Positions 35,881 to 45,411 of a DNA stretch of 64,000 bases are shown one piece after another (position 1 is the stretch's first letter; each line of letters starts with the position of its first letter). This DNA is from Leucobacter chromiiresistens (GTDB taxonomy: Bacteria; Actinomycetota; Actinomycetes; Actinomycetales; Microbacteriaceae), in the NCBI RefSeq assembly GCF_900102345.1, contig NZ_FNKB01000001.1, positions 2,046,001-2,110,000 of the forward strand, written 5' to 3'. The translations under genes and the position numbers were made by a program. Under the pieces are notes generated by a model that ran no database searches, was not told where the DNA came from, and saw only the letters and a program-made list of their open reading frames with translations.

Positions 35881-38800
35881 TTGTCTGATTCCGACGGATT
35901 CGTTCATCTGCACGTGCACAGCGAGTACTCGATGCTCGACGGTGCGGCGCGCGTGGGGCCCCTCATGGAGGCCGCCGCCGCGCAGAACATGCCGGCGATC
36001 GCGGTCACCGATCACGGCAACACCTTCGGCGCATTCGACTTCTGGAAGCAGGCGAAGGACCACGGGCTCAACCCCATCATCGGCATCGAGGCCTATCTCA
36101 CGCCGGGCACGCACCGGTCGGACAAGACGCGCGTGCGCTGGGGCGACGGCGGCGGCGACGACGTGTCGGGAGCCGGCGCTTACACCCACATGACGATGCT
36201 CTCCGAGACGACGCAGGGCATGCACAACCTGTTCCGGCTCTCCAGCTACTCATCGCTCGAGGGCTACTACTTCAAGCCGCGCATGGACCGCGAGCTGCTG
36301 CAGACCTACGGAGCCGGGCTCATCGCCACCACCGGGTGCCCCTCCGGCGAGATCCAGACGCGCCTCCGCCTCGGCCAGTACCAGGAGGCGCGGCAGGCCG
36401 CGGCGGAGTTCCAGGACATCTTCGGCAAGGAGAACTTCTTCTGCGAGCTGATGGATCACGGGCTCGAGATCGAGCGGCGCGTGCAGACCGACCTCGTCAA
36501 GATCGCGCGCGACCTGTCGATCCCGCTCGTCGCGACGAACGACCTCCACTATGTGCACGAGTCGGACGCCGAAGCGCACTCCGCGCTGCTCTGCGTGCAG
36601 TCGGGCTCCCGCCTCGACGACCCGAACCGGTTCCAGTTCAGCGGCTCGGGGTACTACCTGAAGACGGCCGCGGAGATGCGCCACATCTTCCGCGACTTCC
36701 CCGAGGCGTGCGACAACACGCTGCTCATCGCCGAGCGGTGCGACGTCGAGTTCAACACGTCCGCGAACTACATGCCCAGGTTCCCGGTGCCCCAGGGCGA
36801 GACCGAGGACAGCTGGTTCGTGAAGGAGGTCGAGGCGGGGCTGCAGTACCGCTACCCCTCCGGCATTCCTGACGCGGTGCGCAAGCAGGCCGAGTACGAG
36901 ATCGGCGTCATCACGCAGATGGGGTTCCCCGGGTACTTCCTCGTCGTCGCCGACTTCATCAACTGGTCGAAGAACAACGGCATCCGCGTCGGCCCCGGGC
37001 GCGGCTCGGGCGCCGGTTCGATGGTGGCGTACGCGATGCGCATCACCGACCTCGACCCGCTGCAGCACGGCCTGATCTTCGAGCGATTCCTCAACCCCGA
37101 CCGCGTCTCGATGCCCGACTTCGACGTCGACTTCGATGATCGCCGTCGCGGCGAGGTCATCAAGTACGTGACGGAGAAGTACGGCGATGAGCGTGTCGCC
37201 CAGATCGTCACCTACGGCACGATCAAGTCGAAGCAGGCGCTGAAGGACGCCTCCCGCGTGCTGGGCTTCCCGTTCGGCATGGGGGAGAAGCTCACCAAGG
37301 CGATGCCGCCCGCGGTGATGGCGAAGGACATCCCGCTCTCGGGCATCACCGATGAGAAGCATCCGCGGTACAAGGAGGCCGCCGAGTTCCGGGCCGTGCT
37401 GCAGGAGGACCCCGAGGCGAAGACCGTGTACGACACGGCGCTCGGCCTCGAGGGCCTGAAGCGGCAGTGGGGCGTGCACGCCGCCGGCGTCATCATGTCG
37501 AGCGATCCGCTCATCGACATCATCCCGCTGCAGAAGCGCGAGCAGGACGGCCAGATCGTCACGCAGTTCGACTATCCCACGTGCGAGGGCCTCGGCCTCA
37601 TCAAGATGGACTTCCTCGGGCTGCGCAACCTCACGATCATCTCGGATGCGCTCGAGAACATACGGCTGAACCGCGGCGAGGAGCTCGACCTCGAACGGCT
37701 CGAACTCGACGACGCACCCTCGTACGAGCTGCTCGCGCGCGGCGACACGCTCGGCGTGTTCCAGCTCGACGGCGGCCCCATGCGCGGCCTGCTGCGGCTG
37801 ATGAAGCCCGACAACTTCGAGGACATCTCGGCGGTGCTCGCACTGTACCGACCCGGACCCATGGGCGCCGATTCGCACACGAACTACGCGCTGCGCAAGA
37901 ACGGGCTCCAGCCGATCACCCCCATCCACCCCGAGCTCGAGGAGCCGCTGCAGGAGATCCTGTCGACGACCTACGGCCTCATCATCTACCAGGAGCAGGT
38001 GATGTCGATCGCCCAGCGCGTGGCGGGGTTCTCCCTCGGCCAGGCGGACATTCTGCGACGCGCGATGGGCAAGAAGAAGAAGTCGGAGCTCGACAAGCAG
38101 TACGCGGGTTTCTCGGGCGGCATGCGGGAGCGCGGCTTCTCCGACGCTGCGATCAAGGCGCTCTGGGACATCCTGCTCCCGTTCTCGGACTACGCCTTCA
38201 ACAAGGCCCATTCCGCGGCGTACGGCGTGGTGAGCTACTGGACCGCGTACTTGAAGGCGCACTACCCGGCCGAGTACATGGCGGCGCTGCTCACGAGCGT
38301 CGGCGACTCGAAGGATAAGCTCGCGATCTACCTCAACGAGTGCCGGCGCATGGGCATCAAGGTGCTGCCGCCCGCCGTCAACGAGTCCTTCGCGAACTTC
38401 TCGGCCGTCGGGACGGACATCCGGTTCGGGCTCGGCGCGATCCGCAACGTCGGCACGCACGTCGTCGACGCGGTGCGCGAGGCGCGCGAGTCGAAGGGGC
38501 GCTTCGAGTCGTTCCACGACTACCTGAAGAAGGTGTCGCTCTCCGCGTTGAACAAGCGCACCACCGAGTCGCTCATCAAGGCGGGCGCCTTCGACGGACT
38601 GGGCGGCACGCGCCGCGCGCTCGTCGAGATCCACGAGTCGGCCATCGAGAGCGCGGTGAAGGAGAAGCGCGACGCCGAGAACGGCAACGTGGGCTTCGAC
38701 TTCGACAGCCTCTTCGCGGAGGCTGCCGAAGCGCAGGGCGGCTCCGCGGAAGCGGTGTCGCAGGTGCCCGATCGCCCGGAGTGGACGAAGAAGGACAAGC

Positions 38801-39438
38801 TGTCGTTCGAGCGGGAGATGCTCGGCCTCTACGTCTCCGACCACCCGCTGCGCGGGCTGGATGCGGCGCTCGCCAAGGAGGCCAGCGCCACGGTGCAGCA
38901 GATCACGAACCCGGACGCGACGTCGAGCTTCGACGGCGAGATCGTCACGGTGGCGGGTCTGCTGACGAGCGTGCAGCATCGCACCGCCAAGTCGGGCAAC
39001 CTCTACGGAATGGTGACCATCGAGGACTTCACGGGCGAGGTGCAGGCGCTCTTCATGGGGAAGTCGTATCAGGAGTTCGGCAGCCTGCTGCAGCCCGACT
39101 GCGTGGTGGCGCTGCGCGGCAAGCTGAACGCCCGCGACGACGGGATGTCGATGCACGCGTACGGGGTGAAGCCCATCGACGTCTCCGCTCAGGAGGACGC
39201 GTCGACGCTCACGATCACCTTCGCCGATGCCCGCGCCACGGAGAAGCTGATGGACGAGCTGAAGGACACGCTGTCCCGGCACCGCGGCGACAGCGAGGTG
39301 CGGATCAACCTCATGACGTCGACCGCGATCCGCGTCTTCGAGCTTCCGCAGCAGGTGCGCATCTCGGCTGATCTGTTCGGCGAGCTGAAGGGCCTGCTCG
39401 GCCCCCGGTGCCTCCTTCCGGTCGAGGATCTGGTGTAA
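35881..39438 (+). CDS. dnaE: DNA polymerase III alpha subunit
   Basis: Replicative polymerase catalytic subunit (1185 aa, DnaE1 size). N-terminal PHP domain (VHLHVHSEYSMLDGAAR from residue 8, histidines kept, so a metal-dependent proofreading activity is plausible as in other actinobacterial DnaE1), the polymerase core with VGPGRGSGAGSMVAY (near 377) and active-site aspartates in PDFDVDFDDRRR (near 412), DYAFNKAHSAAYG, helix-hairpin-helix region, and C-terminal OB domain (VAGLLTSVQHRTAK). The start is TTG, after GAAAGGGG. Usually follows rluD directly; here two surface-polymer genes intervene. Confidence 0.97.
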   Translation: MSDSDGFVHLHVHSEYSMLDGAARVGPLMEAAAAQNMPAIAVTDHGNTFGAFDFWKQAKDHGLNPIIGIEAYLTPGTHRSDKTRVRWGDGGGDDVSGAGAYTHMTMLSETTQGMHNLFRLSSYSSLEGYYFKPRMDRELLQTYGAGLIATTGCPSGEIQTRLRLGQYQEARQAAAEFQDIFGKENFFCELMDHGLEIERRVQTDLVKIARDLSIPLVATNDLHYVHESDAEAHSALLCVQSGSRLDDPNRFQFSGSGYYLKTAAEMRHIFRDFPEACDNTLLIAERCDVEFNTSANYMPRFPVPQGETEDSWFVKEVEAGLQYRYPSGIPDAVRKQAEYEIGVITQMGFPGYFLVVADFINWSKNNGIRVGPGRGSGAGSMVAYAMRITDLDPLQHGLIFERFLNPDRVSMPDFDVDFDDRRRGEVIKYVTEKYGDERVAQIVTYGTIKSKQALKDASRVLGFPFGMGEKLTKAMPPAVMAKDIPLSGITDEKHPRYKEAAEFRAVLQEDPEAKTVYDTALGLEGLKRQWGVHAAGVIMSSDPLIDIIPLQKREQDGQIVTQFDYPTCEGLGLIKMDFLGLRNLTIISDALENIRLNRGEELDLERLELDDAPSYELLARGDTLGVFQLDGGPMRGLLRLMKPDNFEDISAVLALYRPGPMGADSHTNYALRKNGLQPITPIHPELEEPLQEILSTTYGLIIYQEQVMSIAQRVAGFSLGQADILRRAMGKKKKSELDKQYAGFSGGMRERGFSDAAIKALWDILLPFSDYAFNKAHSAAYGVVSYWTAYLKAHYPAEYMAALLTSVGDSKDKLAIYLNECRRMGIKVLPPAVNESFANFSAVGTDIRFGLGAIRNVGTHVVDAVREARESKGRFESFHDYLKKVSLSALNKRTTESLIKAGAFDGLGGTRRALVEIHESAIESAVKEKRDAENGNVGFDFDSLFAEAAEAQGGSAEAVSQVPDRPEWTKKDKLSFEREMLGLYVSDHPLRGLDAALAKEASATVQQITNPDATSSFDGEIVTVAGLLTSVQHRTAKSGNLYGMVTIEDFTGEVQALFMGKSYQEFGSLLQPDCVVALRGKLNARDDGMSMHAYGVKPIDVSAQEDASTLTITFADARATEKLMDELKDTLSRHRGDSEVRINLMTSTAIRVFELPQQVRISADLFGELKGLLGPRCLLPVEDLV

Positions 39439-39460
39439 CCCCGTCGCAATGCGGGCGGAG

Positions 39461-39466
39461 TAGGGT
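39461..39466 (+). promoter_or_regulatory. -10 hexamer of nadE, leaderless
   Basis: TAGGGT ends 6 nt before ATG 39473. No ribosome binding site is possible. Confidence 0.5.
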
Positions 39467-39472
39467 GGGCCT

Positions 39473-40312
39473 ATGAGTGAGACGCAGCAGCAGATCATCC
39501 GAGCCCTTGATGTCAGTGCCGATATCGTTCCCGATCGCGAGGTCGAGCGCCGCGTCGCCTTCCTGGTGGAGTACGCGCGCGCCGTTCCCGGCTCGCGGGG
39601 GTTCGTGCTCGGGATCTCGGGCGGTCAGGATTCGTCGCTCGCGGGCCGGCTGGCGCAGCTCGCCGTCGAGCGGCTCCGCGCGGAGGGCCGGGAGGCGACG
39701 TTCGTCGCGGTGCGACTGCCGCACGGGGTGCAGCACGACGAGGACGACGCCCGGCTCGCGCTGTCGTTCATCGCACCCGATGAGACCGTCACGGTGGACA
39801 TCGAGCCGGCGACGACGGCGATGGCCGACGCGGTCGCCGCCGCGGGCCTCCCCATCACCGATTTCAACCGGGGCAACGTGAAGGCCCGCATGCGCATGAT
39901 CGCGCAGTACGCGATCGCGGGCGACCGCGGCCTGCTCGTGATCGGCACCGATCATGCCGCGGAGGCTGTGACGGGCTTCTTCACGAAGTTCGGCGACGGC
40001 GCGGCGGATGTGGTGCCGCTCGGCGGGCTCACCAAGAGCCAGGGCGCCGCGATGCTGCGGGAGCTGGGAGCGCCCGAGCGCCTGTGGCAGAAGGTTCCCA
40101 CGGCGGATCTGCTCGACGACGAGCCGGGGCAGTCGGACGAGTCGAGCCTCGGCGTGACGTACCGCGAGATCGATGCCTACCTCACCGGGAACACGATCGG
40201 GCCCGAATCGGTTGAGAACCTGGAGCGCCGATACCGCGCGACGGAGCACAAGCGCCGTCCTCCCGTTGCTCCCGGCGACGAGTGGTGGGTGTCGGCAGAA
40301 GGGGAGTCATGA
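39473..40312 (+). CDS. nadE: NH3-dependent NAD+ synthetase
   Basis: Amidates nicotinic acid adenine dinucleotide to NAD+ using ammonia (279 aa, the short form without glutaminase domain). PP-loop motif SGGQDSS (49-55) and the downstream [34 protein letters not shown] blocks are typical. Ends in an ATGA overlap with msrA. A leaderless ATG. Confidence 0.96.
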   Translation: MSETQQQIIRALDVSADIVPDREVERRVAFLVEYARAVPGSRGFVLGISGGQDSSLAGRLAQLAVERLRAEGREATFVAVRLPHGVQHDEDDARLALSFIAPDETVTVDIEPATTAMADAVAAAGLPITDFNRGNVKARMRMIAQYAIAGDRGLLVIGTDHAAEAVTGFFTKFGDGAADVVPLGGLTKSQGAAMLRELGAPERLWQKVPTADLLDDEPGQSDESSLGVTYREIDAYLTGNTIGPESVENLERRYRATEHKRRPPVAPGDEWWVSAEGES

Positions 40313-40833
40313 CTACTACGTACGTACTCGCAGGGGGATGCTTCTGGTGCCTGGACGCGGCCTATCGCGCGCTGAACGGGGTGACGGAGGTGCTCTCGTG
40401 CTACACCGGGGGAGACACCGCGCGGCCGAGCTATGAGCAGGTCTGCACCGGCCGCACGGGTCACGCGGAGGCCGTCGCGGTGACCTTCGATCCCGAGACC
40501 ATCCCGTCGGACGTGATCCTGGATGCGTTCTTCACCATGCACGACCCCACGCAGCTCAACCGTCAGGGCAACGACGTGGGCACGCAGTACCGCTCGGCGA
40601 TGTTCCCGGCCGACGACGCTCAGCGCGAGGCGTTCGAGGCCGCGCGGTCGCGCGCGGGCGACCTCTGGCCGGGGGAGATCGTGACGACGATCGAGCCGCT
40701 GGGCGAGGTGTTCCCGGCGGAGGAGTACCACCAGGATTTCTTCGCCAAGAATCCGACGCAGGGCTACTGCCTCGCGGTGGCCGTGCCGAAGGTGAACAAG
40801 GTGCGGGCATCGTTCTCGCAGTATCTGCGCTAG
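40309..40833 (+). CDS. msrA: Peptide-methionine (S)-S-oxide reductase
   Basis: Repairs methionine-S-sulfoxide in proteins (174 aa). The catalytic motif is GGCFWC (C11 nucleophile, C14), followed by [32 protein letters not shown] and [10 protein letters not shown], all typical. There is no C-terminal cysteine-pair extension. ATG overlaps the nadE stop. Its stop TAG shares the CTAG at 40830-40833 with the stop of the opposing ssb gene. Confidence 0.96.
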   Translation: MTTTYVLAGGCFWCLDAAYRALNGVTEVLSCYTGGDTARPSYEQVCTGRTGHAEAVAVTFDPETIPSDVILDAFFTMHDPTQLNRQGNDVGTQYRSAMFPADDAQREAFEAARSRAGDLWPGEIVTTIEPLGEVFPAEEYHQDFFAKNPTQGYCLAVAVPKVNKVRASFSQYLR

Positions 40834-41408
40834 GCGGCCGATCGCAGCGCGCTCGCGCCTGAGACGGGAGCCCCGGCATCGGACGCGGTGCCGGGGCTCT
40901 GCGGCGCCTCGGCCTCGGCCGCCGCGCCCGGCCAGCCCTGCGGCGTCGCTCCGGCGTCGGCTCCTGCGAACCCCTCGGAGCCGTCGACCGTCTCCGACTC
41001 GGGGCTGTCGACCGCCTGCGACTCCGGGCTGTCGCTGATCTCGGGCTCGGCGGGCGTCCGTCTGCTGAAGGCGGTGACGCCCCAGCGCAGGTCGTGCCCG
41101 ATCGCATCGGCCTCGATCTCGACGCTGGTGCCCGACTTCTCCTCCGTCTCCCACCGGCGCACCCGCAGGCGGCCGTGCACGACGACCCGCTGCCCCTTCG
41201 TGAACGACGCGCCGGCGTGCGCCGCCAGGCTGCGGAAGGCGTTGACCGTGAACCAGTTCGTCTCGCCGTCGACCCAGAGGTTCTGCTCCCGGTCGAATCT
41301 GCGGTCGGTGCTGGCGAGGCGGAACGTGCAGAACGTCGCCTTCCCCGGTGCGCTGGTGGTGCGCGGGTCGGTGGCGATCGTGCCGATGACGGTGACGGTG
41401 GTGGACAT
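40830..41408 (-). CDS. Single-stranded DNA-binding protein, short acidic-tip-less paralogue
   Basis: OB-fold ssDNA-binding protein (192 aa). The OB domain spans about 1-110 (TVTVIGTIATDPRTT, NWFTVNAFRSLAAHAG, KGQRVVVHGRLRVRRWE), then a low-complexity tail with repeats of SPES. It ends [10 protein letters not shown], without the DDDIPF acidic tip that normally recruits partner proteins, so it looks like a second SSB (SsbB-type) rather than the replication SSB. ATG 41408 is chosen for AAGGAGC just upstream; the upstream reading has no start signal. Confidence 0.88.
   Translation of the reverse strand: MSTTVTVIGTIATDPRTTSAPGKATFCTFRLASTDRRFDREQNLWVDGETNWFTVNAFRSLAAHAGASFTKGQRVVVHGRLRVRRWETEEKSGTSVEIEADAIGHDLRWGVTAFSRRTPAEPEISDSPESQAVDSPESETVDGSEGFAGADAGATPQGWPGAAAEAEAPQSPGTASDAGAPVSGASALRSAA
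40868..40899. terminator. Hairpin inside the ssb 3' end
   Basis: GAGCCCCGGCA (40868-40878) pairs with TGCCGGGGCTC (40889-40899), 11 bp, 10-nt loop. It is in the ssb coding sequence and 35 bp past the msrA stop, where a msrA terminator would be expected. There is no U tract. Confidence 0.35.
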
Positions 41409-41614
41409 GGTGCGCTCCTTCGCTGAGCCCTGAGGGCGGGACTGGGGTGACCGGGCGGACCGTGCCGTGCGGAGTCCGATCCGCCCGTTCGACTTCAGCC
41501 TGCCCCGGCACGCGCTCCTTGCCGCGTCGGACGCCGTGATCTGTGGAGTGCTGCGAGGGCTGCGGCCGGGAGCGAAACTGTGAGCGATCATCCGTCGTCC
41601 GGAGCCTGAGTGCG

Positions 41615-41620
41615 TACACT
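41615..41620 (+). promoter_or_regulatory. -10 hexamer of lipoprotein gene, leaderless
   Basis: TACACT ends 6 nt before GTG 41627. No ribosome binding site fits. Confidence 0.55.
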
Positions 41621-41626
41621 GGGCGC

Positions 41627-42115
41627 GTGCCTGTTGCTCCGCTCTCCCGTCGTCGTTCCGCCGCGCTCGCGTGCCTCGCCCTCGGTCTCAGCACTGCACT
41701 GCTGAGCGGCTGCGCCCTGCTCGAGGGCCCGCAGCCGGAGACCCCGGAGCGCACCGAGGCCCCGGCGCCCGAGACCGCCCCGGAGCTCGTTCCCGGCGGC
41801 ACCGCCGAGGAGAACCTGCCGTACTTCACCGAGGTGCTGCGCACCTTCAGCGCGGGCGCCGAGCCCGTGCAGGGCGCGCCCATCGTGCAGGCCGTCGCCG
41901 ACGCCGGCTTCGACCGGTCGGCGATGCAGGTCAGCTTCGATCAGAGCAAGACGAACCTGCCGGCCGACAACATCTTCGTCTCGGTGCGCATCGGGTCCGA
42001 CTGCCTCATCGGGCAGGTCGTGGCGGAGGACCGCAGCTTCGTGGCGAGGAACGAACCGGCGGTCGGGCCGTCGGGCGACATCTGCCTCATCGGAGAGACG
42101 GCGCCGATCGGCTGA
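41627..42115 (+). CDS. Putative lipoprotein of unknown function
   Basis: Small exported protein (162 aa) with a signal peptide (positively charged RRRS at 8-11, hydrophobic stretch to 26) and a lipobox LLSGC with lipidated C29. A Pro/Glu linker (30-55) leads to a compact domain with two cysteines near SDCLIGQVV and GDICLIG that could form a disulfide. Resembles actinobacterial DUF6993-type lipoproteins. Divergent from ssb. LspA and Lgt needed for its maturation are encoded in this window. Confidence 0.8.
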   Translation: MPVAPLSRRRSAALACLALGLSTALLSGCALLEGPQPETPERTEAPAPETAPELVPGGTAEENLPYFTEVLRTFSAGAEPVQGAPIVQAVADAGFDRSAMQVSFDQSKTNLPADNIFVSVRIGSDCLIGQVVAEDRSFVARNEPAVGPSGDICLIGETAPIG

Positions 42116-42132
42116 GCCGCGCCTCGGCGCGG

Positions 42133-42138
42133 TAGAGT
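42133..42138 (+). promoter_or_regulatory. -10 hexamer of ettA
   Basis: TAGAGT, with a leader of about 60 nt to ATG 42205, in which AAGGGAG (42168-42174) lies rather far from the start. Confidence 0.4.
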
Positions 42139-42204
42139 GGTGGCGATCCGCAACCCACCATTCCAATAAGGGAGTTCGGGGCGCCTGTGCGCCCGAGTGT
42201 GTAT

Positions 42205-43887
42205 ATGGCTGAGTACATTTACCAGATGGTCCGCGCGCGCAAGGCGCACGGCGACAAGGTGATTCTCGACGACGTCACGATGGCGTTCCTGCCCGGCGCG
42301 AAGATCGGCGTCGTCGGCCCGAACGGCGCCGGCAAGTCGACGATCCTGAAGATCATGGCGGGGCTCGACACGCCGTCGAACGGCGAGGCGCACCTCACCC
42401 CGGGGTATTCCGTGGGCATCCTGATGCAGGAGCCCGAGCTCGACGAGGACGCCACGGTGCTCGAGAACGTGCAGCAGGGCGTCGCCGAGATCAAGGGCAA
42501 GCTCGACCGCTTCAACGAGATCTCGCTCGAGATGGCCGATCCCGACGCCGACTACGACAAGCTGCTCCCCGAGATGGGCGAGCTGCAGGAGGCCATCGAC
42601 GCCGTCGACGGCTGGGATCTCGACAGCCAGCTCGAACAGGCGATGGACGCCCTCCGCTGCCCGCCGGCCGACGCGATCGTGTCGCACCTCTCCGGTGGCG
42701 AGAAGCGCCGCGTGGCGCTCTGCAAGCTGCTGCTCGAGAAGCCCGATCTGCTGCTCCTTGACGAGCCCACCAACCACCTCGACGCGGAGAGCGTGCTCTG
42801 GCTCGAGCAGCACCTCGCGAAGTACCCGGGCGCCGTCATGGCCGTCACGCACGACCGCTACTTCCTCGACCACGTCGCTACGTGGATCTGCGAGGTCGAT
42901 CGCGGCCGCCTCTATCCGTACGAGGGCAACTACTCGACGTACCTCGAGCAGAAGGCCGCGCGCCTCGAGGTGCAGGGCAAGAAGGATCAGAAGCTCCAGA
43001 AGCGCCTCAAGGAGGAGCTGGAGTGGGTGCGCACGAATGCGAAGGGGCGCCAGGCGAAGTCGAAGGCGCGACTCGCGCGCTACGAGGAGATGGCGACGGA
43101 GGCGGAGCGCACGCGGAAGCTCGACTTCGAGGAGATCCAGATCCCCGCCGGCCCGCGTCTCGGCAACGTGGTGCTGGAGGCGAAGAACCTCAACAAGGGC
43201 TTCGATGGACGCACGCTGATCGATGGGCTCTCCTTCTCGCTGCCGCGCAACGGCATCGTCGGCATCATCGGGCCGAACGGCGTGGGCAAGACGACGCTGT
43301 TCAAGACGATCGTCGGCATCGAGCCCCTCGACGGAGGCGAGCTGAAGATCGGCGACACCGTCAAGCTGAGCTACGTCGATCAGACGCGCGGCGGCATCGA
43401 TCCGAAGAAGACGGTCTGGGAGGTCGTCTCCGACGGTCTCGACTACATGAAGGTCGGCAACGTCGAGATTCCATCGCGCGCGTACGTCTCGACGTTCGGG
43501 TTCAAGGGGCCGGATCAGCAGAAGCCCGCCGGGGTGCTCTCGGGCGGCGAGCGCAACCGTCTGAACCTCGCGCTGACGCTGAAGCAGGGCGGCAACCTGC
43601 TGCTGCTCGACGAGCCGACCAACGACCTCGACGTCGAGACGCTCACGAGCCTCGAGAACGCGCTGCTCGAGTTCCCCGGCTGCGCCGTGGTCATCACCCA
43701 CGACCGGTGGTTCCTGGATCGCATCGCGACGCACATCCTCGCCTACGAGGGCACCGAGGAGGAGCCCGCGAACTGGTACTGGTACGAGGGCAACTTCGAG
43801 GCCTACGAGGCGAACAAGGTCGAGCGCCTGGGCGCGGAGGCGGCGAAGCCCTCCCGCGTCACGTACCGGAAGCTCACGCGCGACTAG
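42205..43887 (+). CDS. ettA: Energy-dependent translational throttle ABC-F protein
   Basis: Soluble ABC-F ATPase (560 aa) that binds the ribosomal E site and gates elongation according to ADP/ATP ratio. Two ATPase domains: Walker A GPNGAGKST, signature LSGGEKRR and Walker B LLLLDEPTNHLD in the first; GPNGVGKTT, LSGGERNR and LLLLDEPTNDLD in the second, joined by an arm and charged linker. The N-terminus MAEYIYQMVRARKAHGDKVIL matches the actinobacterial family starting at ATG 42205, not the GTG at 42187. Confidence 0.95.
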   Translation: MAEYIYQMVRARKAHGDKVILDDVTMAFLPGAKIGVVGPNGAGKSTILKIMAGLDTPSNGEAHLTPGYSVGILMQEPELDEDATVLENVQQGVAEIKGKLDRFNEISLEMADPDADYDKLLPEMGELQEAIDAVDGWDLDSQLEQAMDALRCPPADAIVSHLSGGEKRRVALCKLLLEKPDLLLLDEPTNHLDAESVLWLEQHLAKYPGAVMAVTHDRYFLDHVATWICEVDRGRLYPYEGNYSTYLEQKAARLEVQGKKDQKLQKRLKEELEWVRTNAKGRQAKSKARLARYEEMATEAERTRKLDFEEIQIPAGPRLGNVVLEAKNLNKGFDGRTLIDGLSFSLPRNGIVGIIGPNGVGKTTLFKTIVGIEPLDGGELKIGDTVKLSYVDQTRGGIDPKKTVWEVVSDGLDYMKVGNVEIPSRAYVSTFGFKGPDQQKPAGVLSGGERNRLNLALTLKQGGNLLLLDEPTNDLDVETLTSLENALLEFPGCAVVITHDRWFLDRIATHILAYEGTEEEPANWYWYEGNFEAYEANKVERLGAEAAKPSRVTYRKLTRD

Positions 43888-43899
43888 TCGATGAGCGGG

Positions 43900-43925
43900 G
43901 AGGGCGCCGGCGGTCCGGCGCCCTC
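43900..43925 (+). terminator. Hairpin after ettA
   Basis: GAGGGCGCCGG (43900-43910) and CCGGCGCCCTC (43915-43925): a perfect 11-bp stem with a 4-nt loop 13 bp past the ettA stop, no U tract. Probable terminator of the ettA transcript. Confidence 0.5.
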
Positions 43926-43972
43926 GCCGTCGCCGTCGCCGGTGCGACGGCGCGTACACGAGAGGAGCCGCA

Positions 43973-44440
43973 ATGGCACGCGCCCGCATCGACATGGAGC
44001 TGCGCTGGGCCGACCAGGACGCCTACGGCCATGTCAACAACGTCGCCTTCGCGCGCTTCCTCGAAGAGGCCCGGGTGCGCACGTTCTGGCTCGGCTCGGG
44101 GCGGGAGCGCACCGGCATGGAGCGCCACTTCCGCAGCGACGACCCGCTGGGGCCGAAGATGCTCGTCGCCGGCCAGCAGATCGAGTACCTCCGGGTGCTC
44201 GAGTACTCGGAGCACCCGATCATCGTGGAGCTCTGGATCGGGCGGCTCGGAGGATCGAGCCTGGAGGTGCACTACGAGATCGTGGACGGCGCCGCCGCAG
44301 ATCGCTCGGTGGTGGCGCGCGCCATCTCGCACATCGTGATCGTGGACGGGGAGACGCTGCGGCCGATCCGCCTCTCGGATGCGGGCCGAGCCTCGGTCGG
44401 AGCGTGGACGGATGCGCCGCTGGAGATGCGCCGCACCTGA
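43973..44440 (+). CDS. Acyl-CoA thioesterase (4HBT hotdog family)
   Basis: Hotdog-fold thioesterase (155 aa) that hydrolyses an acyl-CoA. The active-site motif is RWADQDAYGHVNNVAFARFLEEAR (split: ADQDAYGHVNN holds catalytic Asp), as in FcbC/YbgC-type enzymes. GAGGAGCC precedes ATG 43973. Substrate chain length is not readable. It lies beside a second thioesterase (TesB type) on the opposite strand. Confidence 0.9.
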   Translation: MARARIDMELRWADQDAYGHVNNVAFARFLEEARVRTFWLGSGRERTGMERHFRSDDPLGPKMLVAGQQIEYLRVLEYSEHPIIVELWIGRLGGSSLEVHYEIVDGAAADRSVVARAISHIVIVDGETLRPIRLSDAGRASVGAWTDAPLEMRRT

Positions 44441-44464
44441 GCCCGGCCGCCCGCTCGACGCCCG

Positions 44465-45346
44465 TTACACCTCCTGCTGCGGGAGCGCGGGAAGCCGCAT
44501 CATGCTCTCCTGCGCCACCGTCGCGACGTGGACGCCGTCGCGGTCGTAGAAACGGCCACGGGCGAGACCCCGCCCGCCCTGGGATGTGGGTGAGTCGAGT
44601 TCGTAGAGCAGCCACTCGTCGACGCGGAACGGGCGGTGGAACCACATCGCGTGGTCGAGGCTGGCCGCCCGCATCCCCGGCGTCGCCCAGGGCAGGCCGT
44701 GCCGACGCGCTACCGGCTCGAGGAGCAGGTAGTCGCTGCCGAAGGCGAGCGCCGCGGCGTTGAGCAGCGGGGAGGCGTCGAACTCCTCCCAGCTCCGCAT
44801 CCAGACGTGCTGCCGCGAGGTGCGCTCGGCCACCTGGAGGATGATGTCGGATTCGACGTAGCGGAAGTCGAAGGGGCGATCGAGCACCCATGAGGCTCGG
44901 CCGTTGCCCGAGAGATGGCCGTACTTCTCCCACACCGTCGGCAGCGACTCGGGATCGGGGAGGTCGGAGAGGTCCAGCCGCTCCTGATGCTCGAGCCCCG
45001 GGTCGTCGGTCTGGAACGACGCGATCATCGACATCCGCGCTTCGCCGTGCTGGTAGGCCTGCACTCGGCGGGTGGAGAAGGAGCGGCCGTCGTGCAGACG
45101 ATCCACCTCGAAGGTCATGCTGGCGTCGGCGTCGCCGGGGCGCAGGAAGTACCCGTGCATGGAGTGTATCTCCCGATCGCGCGGCGCCGTGCGCCCGGCT
45201 GCCGCGATCGCCTGCCCGAGCACCTGACCGCCGAAGGAGCGGCCGTGCGGTGTGGGCAGCGGCGGGCCGATGAGGATGTCCTCGCGCGTGCGCGCACCGG
45301 AGTCGATCACGGTGAGCATGTCCAGGAGACCTTGCGACGCGGTCAT
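44465..45346 (-). CDS. tesB: Acyl-CoA thioesterase II
   Basis: Double-hotdog thioesterase (293 aa) that cleaves medium- and long-chain acyl-CoA. Typical blocks are GRSFGGQVLGQAIAAA, VHSMHGYFLRPGD-like IHSMHGYFLRPGDAD, GRSFSTRRVQAYQHG, and in the second half SLDHAMWFHRPFRVDEWLLYELDSP. Converges with the small thioesterase gene and is divergent from the unknown gene at 45481, with a tandem repeat between them. Confidence 0.94.
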   Translation of the reverse strand: MTASQGLLDMLTVIDSGARTREDILIGPPLPTPHGRSFGGQVLGQAIAAAGRTAPRDREIHSMHGYFLRPGDADASMTFEVDRLHDGRSFSTRRVQAYQHGEARMSMIASFQTDDPGLEHQERLDLSDLPDPESLPTVWEKYGHLSGNGRASWVLDRPFDFRYVESDIILQVAERTSRQHVWMRSWEEFDASPLLNAAALAFGSDYLLLEPVARRHGLPWATPGMRAASLDHAMWFHRPFRVDEWLLYELDSPTSQGGRGLARGRFYDRDGVHVATVAQESMMRLPALPQQEV

Positions 45347-45411
45347 AGATCCTCCGTTGTCGGCGCGCTGAAATCGGTGCCCTCAGTCTATGCGCGCCGG
45401 TGCGCGTCTCC

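Noticed and set aside
36250..39498. Very long antisense open frame (1082 aa) opposite dnaE, and similar frames opposite pyc and other genes
   Set aside because: At this GC content the antisense frames of coding genes stay open. Their Arg/His/Leu-rich products match no family, and the opposing strand carries a clear DnaE.
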